This document shows, in pieces, positions 10,634 to 22,314 of a stretch of DNA of 64,000 bases. The number at the start of each line of letters is the position of its first letter. Position 1 is the first letter of the stretch. The translations under genes were made by a program, and so were the position numbers. The DNA comes from Strigamia acuminata (lineage: Eukaryota > Arthropoda > Chilopoda > Geophilomorpha > Linotaeniidae), in contig OX442316.1 of NCBI GenBank assembly GCA_949358305.1, positions 6,014,001-6,078,000 of the forward strand. The letters run 5' to 3'. The notes beneath the pieces were generated by a model. It was not told the origin of the DNA, did not search any database, and worked only from the letters and a program-made list of their open reading frames with translations.

Positions 10634-13600
10634 ATGGCCACTTTGGGATTATCCAAGGTGTTTATCCTCGACAAATATTTCACTGAACTGCAGAAATTTT
10701 GGGAGACGGAACGAAAGTTACAAGGTAAAAATCAAACTCGTGCTTTGAAAACGTTAAGTACTCACACTTTTGTCTAATATATTTAACAATATCAACATTG
10801 AGTGATTGTAATTGCCTGGATCGTAATTTTGAGTTGACTAGACACAAGTAATGGATGAAAACTAGATCCTGGTAGCAGGGTGGTGGAAGGGGCTCTTATA
10901 ACCTAATAATCTTTGGGGGTCTTCCATTTTTCTTTTTTACAATTTTACTCGTTTCTTATTTATTTATGCATTTATTTATTTATTTAAAAAAAATTATAAA
11001 TCGAGTTTTTAAAATTATTATTTTAGTGCATCGTTGCAAAAATTGTCGTCACTTTTCTTCACATTGATGTACATTGTTGAGAAACATGTTTTTGAAAAAA
11101 AAGCACGTGTCCTCTAAAAGGTGGGCGGACTAAATCGCCAATTTTTTTTAACCTTGAGCTGACTTTGAGTTCATACACATTCCATTCATATGAAATATAT
11201 TTTCCAACCCCACATACAATTCATTAAAACGTTACTACTGTTATAAACCGGAATAGGCCTACTCAAGGCTCCACTTAACGTTTGATTATTGTATAATAAC
11301 GACGCTGTAATAAATTTATGCAACAGTAATGAGCGGGCAACTTCTCCATCATTGTTTTTAATGGCAAATACATTATTCCGTAGTAATTGCACACGGTAAC
11401 TCGAACAGTGTATTACACTGGGGAATGTTCGAGAAGAGGGTCAAGCACGGTGGTTTTTTTTTCCAAAAAAAAAAAAAAAAAAAAAAAGAAAGAAAGAAAA
11501 TCGTCAACCACCACCCATCGGAACCTTGAGAGTTGGCCTGGGAATGAACTGGGTTTGACCACAGTCCCCCTAAGGAAAAGAAACATCAATCAATTGTAAA
11601 GGGGCGGAGGAAAACTTCACTTGTCAAATTCCTCTTTTTCACCCCTTTAATTTATTTCTCTTTGGTGGCGGAAACTGTTTTCTCCAAAAACATTATTATT
11701 AAACCGACTTTTTCTTGTTTGCTTTCCAGATGCGTCTTCGTCCAACGAAGCCGTCCATCTTCAACAACGGCTCCGAAGTTTGAGTTGTGAGTTGGTCTCT
11801 CTGCGTTACCGGCTTCATGCTTCCGGAGCAAATACCCAAGCTACACCACCGTGTGACAACAATTCTACTGTTCCATATGGTACAATATGCTCAGTACAAT
11901 CATTGGTGGACCGGTGTGCTTGTGTCTCCCGGTGCATAGCGTTAAAAAATGCGGAAATCAGTGGCAACTGCGCATAATTTTTAACAGAAATGAATTAAAT
12001 AAAAAGGTCTGGGCAACCTGTCAAGATAATCATCGCATGTAACCAGTCACAGGTCATGCGTATGAGTGCCTGTAGGAGTTTTCGTTTCTCAGATGAACCC
12101 AATCACATCTTATTCTTGCAGGCATTTATAGCGAATTCTTCAACTCATTTTCGAGTTAGAAAGCCTGCCCCTGAAGGCCAGGATGCTGATCTAAGCGAAA
12201 GCCCGTCATTTCGCACGGAAAATATTAACTTAATACCTCGAAGCGAATTTTCCGCTTTCTCACCAGCAGCGCTCCTACGATTTTTCATTATTCAAAATGT
12301 CTCTGAACTCTGGCCCCATAAGTCCCAGTTCCTGCCTCAACACAAGTTTATTCACGTCTAGTTAGAACGGAATTTTATTGGAAAAATGTCATTACTTTTC
12401 CAGAAAACGAACACAGTCACTGAATTACAAACTGAGTTGGTGCAGCATCCTTGCAATAACTTAGAAAAAGCTTGGAATAATATAAGCAACTTAAGAGCAC
12501 GCGAGGTCATTATAAAAGAAAGTTAATCAAAGTCTTTTCTTAAATGCTTCTATCAAAGCGAGCGGACAACCAGCATGTTTTGCTTTTTTGTGCCCTAAAA
12601 TTATTATACATTCCAGAGAGAAAAAATTGAAATTATGTAGCAACTTGCCTGCAGTGAAGTTGGACAAAACGAAATTATAACTTATGAATGTGCAAAAGAA
12701 GTTTTAATAAAAAAGAAAAAGAATTATCTGCAATTATAGCTTAAAACTGCATTAATTTTCTTTCTTTTATGATAAGGACATTAAAAAATAGTGTTTAAAA
12801 CAACTATAAACTATCAGGTTGTATCCTGCTTATATACAGATCTTTAATTAATCCGCGAGCCACGAGCAAAGTAGATAAATATTGCTATAATGAGATTTTT
12901 AATTTTATTTTTTTAGATGTTGGACTTTCCAAATCTCAACAAAGTCTCATGAGAAACAGTTCATATGCTCAAGTGAACGATTTGATCCACTTAACCGGAC
13001 CACTAACCGAAGATGCTGTTATACGGACGTTACAAGCACGCTTTTTCAACGCCGACTTGTTTGTGAGTTTAAAAAATGACCTGTTATAACTTAGTTATTC
13101 TAACCACTATAATTGGAAATGAATATTATTTTTTTAGACAATGGTTGGTCCTATTTTACTGTCAATCAATTCCTACTCGGACGTTGGTAAACCATTAACT
13201 CTGAGCAGTCTTCGATCTTCGGCGCATTGCCCTCAGCTTCTGCAAGTGGTTCAAGAGGCAGTGACACAGCAGTCTGAGACTGGTTATCCTCAGGCTGTCA
13301 TTCTCAGGTATTTGAATTAGACTCGACAAGAAATTAACTTCTCAAATAATAAAACTTGCTTTTGTAGTGGGAGCAGTGGAAGTGGTAAAACTCACTCTTC
13401 TATGGTACTTCTCCATCAGCTATTTGATCTAGCAGGAGGAGGATCTGAAACAGATGCTTTCAAGCATCTAGTTGCAGCTTTTACCGTTCTTCGGTCACTA
13501 GGAAGTGCCAAAACAAGCATAAACTCAGAATCTAGTCGCATAGTAAGTGCCCCTAATCTGAAATTATACTGAGAGTTCCCAATTGTAATAATATTCCAAC

Positions 13601-16600
13601 TGGCTTATTTCGAAATTTGAAATTTGAAATTTGAAATTTTCCTCATAGGGTCATTTTATTGAAGTACAAGTGACTGATGGAGCGCTTTACAGGACTAAAA
13701 TTCACTGCTACTTTCTTGATCAAGTAAATTCTCCTGTTTTTATAATAGTAAATGTAAATTTATTGTAAAAAATTGTGCTATTTCAGACTAGAGTTGTTCA
13801 TCCACTGCCAGAAGAGAAAAATTATCATATATTTTACCAAATGCTTGCTGGATTAACAAGTGAAGAAAGAAGTAAGCCACTCCTACCTACAGCTCCATAT
13901 GGGGATAATGGAAATGTTTATACTAATTTATGCAATGTTTTACTTTTTCTCTAGCCAAGTTGAATTTAAATGGTTACTCCATCCACAATTTGCATTATTT
14001 GAGTTGCGGCGATGTTGTGCAGAATGAGAAAGAAGATGCAAGTCGGTTCGAAGCTTGGAAAGTAATTAATATTGAATAAATGTGAATTTTAAAAAATTAA
14101 CAAGAAATTTATTTTGTTTCGTTTAGTCCTGCCTGTCCGTATTAGGAATCCCATTTTCTGATGTTGTTCGAGTTCTAGCCGCAGTCCTTTTACTTGGGAA
14201 CATTCAGTTTATTGAAAGCAAAGGAGTTGAAGTGGAAATAAAAGGAAATAATGGTTTGTTAAAACGTTTACTTGTTCTTTTTAATAGTCGATGCTTAAAT
14301 CTTAATTACTCTTTCAAGAAATCAAAGCTGTTGCATCTTTACTCGGTGTATCCCCAATATCCCTCTTCTGCGGTTTAACCTCACGCACCCACAATGTGCG
14401 AGGTCAACTGGTCAAATCTATGTGCGATGCCAACATGGTAAAATACTCTACCCTTTGTAATCTCGTCGTTATTAAAATATAATTTCATAATTTCAGTCCA
14501 ACATGACTCGCGATGCACTGGCCAAAGCTCTCTACTGTCGCACAGTAGCAACGATAGTTCGTAGAGCCAATAGCCTAAAAAGATTAGGATCAACTTCAGG
14601 CACCCTTAGTTCAGACAGCAATGAATCTGTTCATAATCAGACTGGTAAATATCTGCGATGACTGAAGAATTATTCCTACAGTTCGCGCCCGGTATCTTGA
14701 TGCTAAATTCGTACTGCGCATCCCATTCTGCGCAGACGATTTTCTAATTCCAGTTGTTATTTAGCAGTATTATAAGCCTAATATTAAGCCTAATAATGCT
14801 AAAAATAAGGTAAATAAATAAAAATATTTTGGTACTACGCTGTAAATTACTTTTAATAATGAGTTTATTGTTCTTTATTTACTTTATTTTAGCATTATTA
14901 GGCCTAATATTAGGCTTAATACTGCTAAATAACAAGTGGAATTAGAAAATAGTTTGCGCAGAATGGAATGCGCAGTACGAATTTAGCATCAAGATACCGG
15001 GCGCAAAAGTAGTAAAGTCTATATTTTCTCCCTCTAATTGAAGATGTGAGCAGCCAACATGCATCGACAGTTGGATCTGGTGGAACCAAATGCTCCAAAT
15101 CCATGACAGCATTAAATTCTGCTGTCCGACATGCTACAGATGGGTTCATAGGTATTCTAGACATGTTTGGATTTGAAGATGGAAGGGTATGGAAACTCAA
15201 CCAGTCACTTTAGATCGATTTTTAGAATTCCGCTTTGTGTTTGATTATTTCTAGCCCAGTCAGTTGGAACATTTGTGCATAAATTTGTGTGCAGAAACCA
15301 TGCAACATTTCTACAACACGCACATCTTTAAAAGCAGCATCGAGTCTTGCAGAGATGAAGGAATCAAATGCGATGTCAATGTGGATTACGTCGATAATGT
15401 ACCCTGCATTGATTTGATTTCCTCTTTGCGGACCGGTCTTTTAAGCATGTTGGATGTCGAGTGTTCGATGAGAGGAACAGCCGAAACCTACATCCATAAA
15501 ATCAAACTGCAACATGCTCACAATTCTAGGTGCAATTCAAAATACTGACAAGCAATTTGAATCCTGTATGTGAGCAAACGTTTTATGAGTTTTAGGTTAC
15601 TCGATTTGAAACCCAAGGACTGTCGAGCATTTGGCATTCAACATTTTGCTGGAAGAGTCATTTACAATGCAACGACGTTTCTCGACACAAACAGGGACGT
15701 CGTGCCGGATGATGTCATTACGGTATTCCATAAACAAAAATGCAATTTTGGATTTGCTACACATCTGTTTGGCAGTGAACTTAAAACCACATATTCTCAA
15801 GGTACTAATTCACAAAATTGTATTCATTTTTAATCATTCTGTCTCATTAGAAGCTGCTCCGCGGGGCGTTTCATTCCGAATTTCACCTACCTCACATACT
15901 GATCTGTAAGTTTGATTTTTCTAAAGTAATTTCCATATGTGGCTTAATACATTGTTGTTTTTTACAGCCAAAATGGAGACGAACCAGTTTCCACATTAAC
16001 TCAGGATTTTCATACCCGTTTGGACAATCTACTCAGGACATTGGTCCACGCCAAACCTCATTTCATTCGCTGCATCAGAGCCAATGATTTCGAAGAGTCG
16101 GGACGTTTTGACAGGGATGTTGTTATGCAGCAAATCCGAGCTCTGCAAGTTCTCGAGACAGTCAATTTGATGGCGAGTGGCTTTCCTCACAGAATGAGAT
16201 TTAAAGTGTTCAACTGTAAATACCGATGCTTGGCACCTTTTAAGAAGGTCAGACGAACCGATGACAAAGCCATCGACGACTGCAAAGTAGGATTACATAC
16301 AATCGATCAACCATTGTGGTTGTAATTTATAAATAATTTAATTATTTCCAGCTTATTTTGGAATGCTTTTCTCGTTGCGTGGAAGCAGCACCGAAACGAT
16401 CGTTTGCGAGCACATCGTGGGCTTACGGCAAACGACACATTTTCCTAAGCGAGGGTGCTCGGCAACAGTTAGAAATGGTCCGAGAAGATAAACGCCATTC
16501 TAGTGCCATATTAGTACAGGCCGTGTGGCGAGGGTGGCATCTACGGAAAGGGTGGTCACAATTAAAGAGGAATCTGGAAATGCAAGCTCGGTCCCGCCAA

Positions 16601-17245
16601 CAAGGGTATGAAAAACTCGCAAAACAATCATTCCTAATGCGATTAATCACACAAATTCGAAAAATGCCTTTGTAAATGTGAATTCAAACGTGAAATGTTA
16701 TAGTTTTCTGCGATTCTCGTTGAATTAGTGTTTCCGGTAATACGAATCGGCCAAGGCCTCAACCGATAGCCGGAACGCCACCTCCGGATTTAGAAAAATG
16801 TGACCATAAGGCTATTCAACACACGTGTTCTATTTTCGGATTGGATTTGGTGAGAAAAATAACATTTTATGTCACGGAGGTATATTATAATTCATTGAAA
16901 CTTGTGATTTTAGGAAAGGCCGCCACCCGTACCACCAAGCCGGCCGTACACAGTTACAGGGAATACTAAAATGGGTTACCCTCAGACAAGAATTATGAAA
17001 ATGTCTTACCCAGGTATATAGCAAACTGAATTTCTACTCGATATATGTGTTAATAAAATGTATCGTAATTTTCAGCCGATGGAATTGAAGATAAATGTCT
17101 ACCGAAAGGAGAAGCGGTTACTGTGGTGGGTGCGTCTCCTCGCCGTGGTCATTTGTTAGTGGACCACAACAACCATACGCATCATGTTCCTTACCAATTC
17201 ATGGAATTGAAAGCAGCAAATCCTACGAGTGGAGTGGATATATGA
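10634..17245 (+). CDS. Unconventional myosin with divergent motor, one IQ motif and short tail (Dachs-like)
   Basis: Twenty exons: 10634-10724, 11730-11879, 12917-13062, 13138-13307, 13368-13542, 13649-13723, 13787-13871, 13955-14061, 14127-14253, 14319-14437, 14497-14644, 15044-15186, 15255-15529, 15596-15801, 15851-15905, 15968-16286, 16352-16605, 16729-16849, 16914-17013, 17076-17245. Every phase closes, giving 1011 aa. Motor landmarks: P-loop GSSGSGKT (canonical GESGAGKT), switch-I-like SESSRIGH, switch II LDMFGFE, relay region EHLCINLCAETMQHFYN, converter QIRALQVLETVNL. One IQ motif (ILVQAVWRGWHLRKGW) follows, then a proline-rich stretch and a C-terminal region (GEAVTVVGASPRRGHLLVDH) that may be a small beta-barrel. 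There is no long coiled coil, so class II and XVIII are unlikely; the length and layout fit arthropod class XX (Dachs, Fat/Hippo growth and planar polarity), which is my inference. The intron at 14645-15043 carries a foldback element. Confidence 0.9.
11471..11499. repeat. Poly(A)/GAAA run in myosin intron 1
   Basis: A run of A's grading into 'agaaagaaagaaa', preceded by a T-run. Simple sequence in the first intron, with no function implied. Confidence 0.8.
14679..15009. mobile_element. Foldback MITE, TA target site (copy 1)
   Basis: About 330 bp with long imperfect terminal inverted repeats of roughly 120 bp: left 'cagttcgcgcccggtatctt', right '...aagataccgggcgcaaaag'. The inner arms include 'gcctaatattaagcctaata' and its complement. 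TA flanks both ends. A second copy lies at 30022-30341. It is non-coding and probably mobilised by a Tc1/mariner-type transposase; it sits harmlessly in a myosin intron. Confidence 0.85.
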
Positions 17246-17837
17246 GTAATGATTCTTGCCAATGATCCAAATTGTGTGAATATCGTCCATTTTTTGTAGT
17301 GGAATTAGTTTTATCGTGACGATAAACGGTCTACTGGTGTGCCATTTTCTTACGAAGTACAAATCATACTTTTTTAAAGCTTAAAAAGCTATTAAGTTTG
17401 TGTAACATGTACAGTTTTTATATATACGTTTATTGTTACGGTTTTTATGCGACTGGATATATCCAATATTTTGTAAGCGATCATTTAACATTCAGTTGAA
17501 AATGTCCTGATTGGAGTTGGAGTTATTTTGTCATTTTTTTCATTTATAATGGTTTTGATTATTTCTTTTTTTATGAAAAATAAAATCCATTGCAAAAGTA
17601 TTCTAGCGAGCTCGTTATTTCAATCTCGTTTTATTATTTAGTACAAAATGATTCCACGATTTAAATTGCGTCATTTTCTTAATTTGTGACATGAATTGTT
17701 TACAACAACCGACTTCAGAGTCAAAATTACGTGATCAAGCGATCACAATTAGCAAGTATACCACCCAAACCATATTTAAAAAAAAAGGTTTTCAAAAAAT
17801 AATAATGATACAAAAGCCGTCTTAAATTGACCACGTT
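17246..17837. other. 3' regions of the convergent myosin and phosphomannomutase genes
   Basis: No gene is present. An AATAAA at about 17579-17584 ('gaaaaataaaatcc') is a plausible myosin poly(A) signal. The remainder holds the 3' end of the minus-strand phosphomannomutase transcript. Confidence 0.5.
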
Positions 17838-19020
17838 TTAAACTGAAAACAGTGTTTTCACTTGTTCCATGGTGTCTTCGGGACAGGTAACGGAATGCCC
17901 AATTGTTCTTGGATCGTTAAAAATCTCATGATCATTTCCACCCTTAAAAATTAATTAAATTAAATTTTAAAAAATGATGGAAAATTTTGAAATTCAAAAT
18001 TTATTCTTACATCGTAAACTTTGTCGCCGAAAAAATGAATCTTTTTAACTCCATTTTGTTCTAGCAGTTTTATGCAATATGTTTTATCCCACCCTGTAGG
18101 GAAAACGTCAAAACTAATCTGCCCACCTACAAATTAAAAAATATATATATATACTCCTAATTTATAAAAAGAATTAGAATTATATCATTTAAAATACCAA
18201 TGGAATATGTAAAACTTAAGTCTGGAAATTCCTTTTTCAGCTTAATAATCAAGTTATTTCGTATATTTTCTTGCTGGGGGTAAAGTTTACATAAATAAAG
18301 CGGAATTTCAGTGAATATTTTTAGATTACTAACTTTATCGAATTTCTCAAATGCATCTCGTTCGGGCTGTGAACAATTTCGTCCCACCGGTGAAATATTA
18401 ATCATACCTTTGCGGTACTCTATAAATGTTCCTCTAAAATGCAAAATATCATCTGTTCAAATTCAATTTTTTTTTGCATAAAGTATTACAACCTTTTAAA
18501 CGGTAAATTTATTTCAGAAAGGTTCTTCAACGTTGCGTTTATGAATTTCTGTATCGTTTCTTCGTCAAAATGCGATATTAAACTCTGAAATAAAAATTCA
18601 AAATGTCGGCTACAAATCAAAACTCGATCCTTTACCTCCGTGTGAAACAATTCTCCATTTTTATAAGCGACTAAACCATTTTCACTGAATATGTACTCAT
18701 ATTTTGAAATAGCTACAAAAAAATTCATTTTTTTTTTACCTTTAGAATTAATAAATTAAAACAAAGTATTATACCACTAATTCCCCCTATTTGCTCCGCA
18801 ATTTTATTTATATCTGAACCTCCAACAAGTCCAACTGTGCAATGTTGATTCAATTTCTGAAGGAAATCATCCATAGATTTTGACATATTCTGGAAGAAAA
18901 TAAATAGTATATAGTGCTTGTTATTATATTTTCATTGGTAATCGTTACTTGTCGAGGCGGGGTAACGGTTCCATCGACATCAAATAAGCAAATAACATCT
19001 TTTTGGATGACTGAACTCAT
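17838..19020 (-). CDS. PMM2: Phosphomannomutase (eukaryotic PMM1/PMM2 type)
   Basis: Converts mannose-6-phosphate to mannose-1-phosphate for GDP-mannose and N-glycan synthesis in the cytosol. Minus-strand exons in order: 19020-18949, 18889-18775, 18712-18636, 18584-18493, 18433-18334, 18273-18198, 18126-18011, 17942-17838; 250 aa, phases close, close to the human PMM2 length of about 246. Landmarks: HAD nucleophile motif [91 protein letters not shown] chose the ATG at 19020 because it matches family N-termini; an in-frame upstream ATG at 19089 would add 23 arginine-rich residues. The intron 18333-18274 is exactly 60 bp and contains no stop. Confidence 0.95.
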
Positions 19021-19309
19021 TCCGCAACTTAGAATTTTGAACCGGCATCCACGTCGAAAAAACAGCCGGCTAATCAGCCTCATTTTCACGAATTATTCTT
19101 GCCAACTACAATCAAAGTAATTTATCATTTTAGTACAGCAAGTAGCTATACTCGATGACGCCAGTAGGCTGATCTGAAAAGCTAGGATTTCAGTTTTTAG
19201 AGATCTTCAATTTTAATCGTAGAATAAATCCTGTACGTGAGCTGAGAGGATGGTTTCTTGATTTTAGTCATATACAAATACTCATCTTTATTTTATATTT
19301 TATTTAACG

Positions 19310-20934
19310 ATGATGCCGTGGAAATTGAAAATAAGTATATATAATTCTGTTGGAATCGGATATTTATGTTAATGTACGTATTTATTTATTTATTTATTTA
19401 TCGTATTTATTTTGCAGTTGTTTTGGGTTCGTTTGTATTATGGTGTGCACTTCTTTGGTTTATCTCATTTCACTTAGAATGGAATAGAAATGAGCAACAA
19501 GATCAAATATCAGATGGTAAACTACAATTTTTATTACACATTAAAACCCCTTAATACACATTTCCCTCTTTCAGAAATAAATATGAAGATGCAACGAAGA
19601 TTACTTCCATATTTTGCCACCAAAAATGCCAATCCGGTCCAAGTTTTTCTAGCATCGGATGAAGATTCAATCGCAGGAATGATAGCAGCGATTAATAGCA
19701 TTATAACAAACACTAGATATCCCGTGCACTTTTATCTGGTCACTAACGAGCTCAAAACGAGACATCTAAAGTACGCATCTTAAAAATTACGAACCGAAAC
19801 TCATCGGTATTTTAAATATTTTAATTTATTCCAGCGCTTGGATTGAACGAACAAAACTATCCAATATTGTATACACACTCAACATATTCCCGTACGATTG
19901 GATCAAGGGGAATGTGTTCCGAAATAAAGCGGACAAACCAAACTACGTAAATCTAGCATTATTGAAATCATAAAAAAATCAAATGTTTATTTTAGGATTA
20001 ATTTTTATACGTAGATGGAATATGCAAAATTTTTCATCCCTTATTTGTTCCCAGATCTTAGAGGCATTTTGGTTTACATTGATAATGATGTCATCGTTCA
20101 AGGAGATATTATGGAATTAGCAAATACTCCGATTAAGGATGGCACTTACGGCGCATTTTCTGAGGATTGCCACACAGTTTCCAAGAGATTTAACCCGATC
20201 AAAGTAATAATCGATCACTGTAAATGCTCTCAAAGACTAAACGCGGTAGCATTTACACTAAAATAATGCTAAAATTGACCAAACCGATTGAATTGATTAT
20301 ATCTTGGTGTTCTTTCGAGCATTTACGGTAGTTTATGATATTTTTTTAAATTCATAGTTTCTATTTCCAGACTACTTACTCAAGTTTCATCAATTTCAAC
20401 AACGAACATATCAAGAAACTCAAAATCAAGCCAAATGCATGTTCCTTCAATACGGGTGTGTTTACCGTCAATATAACCATGTGGCGGGAAGCTAATCTCA
20501 CTTCTCAATTAACCCATTGGTCGGGCCTAAACAAAAAGTTGGTTATTTAAAATTAATTTTTTATTTTACGGTCCTACGATTGAATTAAATCTTTCAGGCA
20601 GAAATTGTACACGAATGGTGGATCACAAGTTCCTATTTTGATCGTTTTCTACAATAAAATCTCGCAACTCGATCCCCTATGGCACGTTAGACACTTAGGT
20701 AAAAATACAAAGAATATTTTCTTTAATTTTCAATTAATAATTGGATCTCTTTTCACAGGGGTGAGTATCGTAACACACTACTCGCGGCCGTTCCTCCGCA
20801 GCTGCAAACTCCTGCACTGGAGCGGCAACTACAAGCCGTGGAGTGGCCGGTCGGCGGACACGGACATCTGGGAGAAATACTTCATCCCCGATCCTACCGG
20901 CCATTACCAATTGCCGCGAAAGAAAACACGATAA
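19310..20934 (+). CDS. GLT8D1: Glycosyltransferase family 8 protein, GLT8D1-like
   Basis: Exons: 19310-19334, 19418-19516, 19575-19770, 19835-19946, 20015-20203, 20371-20537, 20598-20698, 20759-20934; 354 aa, phases close (human GLT8D1 about 371). The start MMPWKLKI leads into one hydrophobic anchor (VLGSFVLWCALLWFISF), making a type II Golgi membrane protein. The GT8 domain shows VQVFLASDEDSIAGMIAAINS, YAKFFIPYLFPD, the metal-binding DxD as IDNDVIVQGDI, FNTGVFTVNITMW and LHWSGNYKPW. GT8 enzymes transfer sugar from a nucleotide sugar; the acceptor is not known here. It ends tail-to-tail with the next gene, about 130 bp apart. Confidence 0.93.
20218..20334. mobile_element. Small inverted-repeat element in a GLT8D1 intron
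   Basis: 'ctgtaaatgctctcaaaga' at the left and 'ttcgagcatttacggtag' at the right are inverted copies about 115 bp apart, with an internal echo 'gcggtagcatttacact'. This may be a degraded MITE. Confidence 0.4.
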
Positions 20935-21065
20935 ACGGATTCTAACATATTTTATTATAATAGACGAAACTGTTATTGTACAAAATTATTTTTACCCAAA
21001 ACTACTTTATATATACACGCGTTTTTATACTATTTTTTTTTTCCTTCTAGCTGTTTGTACGAAAT

Positions 21066-22161
21066 TTAATTCAAATAAAAGTTCGAAGCCCATTTCTCTG
21101 TCGGATGTTGAACCTCGTAACTACTCCTTGCTAGGCGTGAATTTATTTCCTTCCATCGCAGTGTGTCGGGTCTGGCGTGCGAAGACCGGGCTAGCTCGCT
21201 CGGCCAACGGGGTTCGATGGCTTGCCAAGCAATAGGCAATGAGTCTGCTTTTTGGCCTCTCAAGTTCCAGTCTTTGGTTGTTATTTCTTTGACCGGCACC
21301 ACGTTGGGTTTCGGAGGTCGCGGTTTCGGGATGTCAAAGTCCGTTTCGCGCTGTTTACCCCACCATCTGAATTGCCTAGAGTATGTACTTGTTGGATGTG
21401 CTGTAAAATCCTCGTCACTTTGCCATTCTTCTTGTTTTCCTTCGTACAAACCCCAATTTGTGGGCAAATCTAAAGAAAACGTGAGTTACTCCATCTTCTA
21501 GTATAGTTGTGAATGCAATTTACGCTTTTTTACGATTCAACCATAAGAACTGTGGACTCTGTAACTTAGTTTTCTGGTTAAAGCGATCAAAATAACATTT
21601 TGCGCACATAAAATTTGTGAATTTCATTGTTTTTAACATTATTTCTCAGGATTGAGCATCATGAGATTCACTTCCATATAAAACAGCTATCCACAAATCT
21701 ACTGGAATTAGACTCTAGATAAAGACCGATACCGGGTTTTCCAAAATCGTTTGGCTTTTTCTTTGAAATTCCTCTTTGAAACAAAGTGGGCTTCCCATCT
21801 AAATCTTGCCCAGCTCGGAGTCTGCGTTGATTTTCACTATCTCTGAGGATTTGGCTGTTGAGTGTCATTTCTGTTGGTTGTTGCTGGGGTTCGATTATTC
21901 TACTTGTAGTTTCGGTTTCGGTTGTAGGGTGTTTCCGGTTATTCGGCTTTGCTCTGTGAAATTGGCGAGTCTGTGACTGCTGAAAATAAAATAAGAGCGG
22001 ACTATTCTTTTTTTTCTTCTTTGCAATATAAATTACTTTCATAAAAAATATGTGAAAAATATGAATAGAAATACACTGAGAATTTCAGAACAAGTGGTCT
22101 GATCGGCAGGGCGCAACCAGCCTTCCGAATTGCTCGCACCTTTTTTGAATTCAGTACTCAT
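21066..22161 (-). CDS. Unrecognised 245-aa protein, Trp/Pro-rich C-terminal half
   Basis: Minus-strand exons 22161-22075, 21979-21733, 21469-21066; phases close to 245 aa, although the donor at 21732 (ccg|gtatcg) is weak. No signal peptide or membrane segment. Residues about 30-110 are polar and probably disordered (TTETETTSRIIEPQQQPTEM). The last 135 residues contain spaced tryptophans in short motifs: LPTNWGLYEGKQEEWQSDEDF, RQFRWWGKQRETDFDIP, KDWNLRGQ, LPIAWQAIEPRWPSEL, LRWKEINSRL. Such Trp/Pro motifs are seen in microtubule-inner and ciliary proteins, but I cannot assign a family. It is head-to-head with the MRPS22 gene, with 153 bp between the two ATGs. Confidence 0.65.
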
Positions 22162-22314
22162 TTTAAATGTTAAAATTTTAAAAGAAAAAAATATAGTCCG
22201 GGAAAAAAAATTATTCACGTTTTTCAAAAGATGGTTAATAGTTGCTTAGCAACTAACTAAAACGACTTCCGCTACCACTACGCTATCTATGGGCAAAAGT
22301 GAGTTAACACAAAC

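Noticed and set aside
10634..17245. Class XVIII or class II myosin
   Set aside because: No long coiled-coil tail and a total of only 1011 aa.
19366..19417. GLT8D1 start at MLMYVFIYLFIYRIYF
   Set aside because: This lies in an intron with a clear 'ttttgcag' acceptor; the exon at 19310 gives MMPWKLKI plus a normal membrane anchor.
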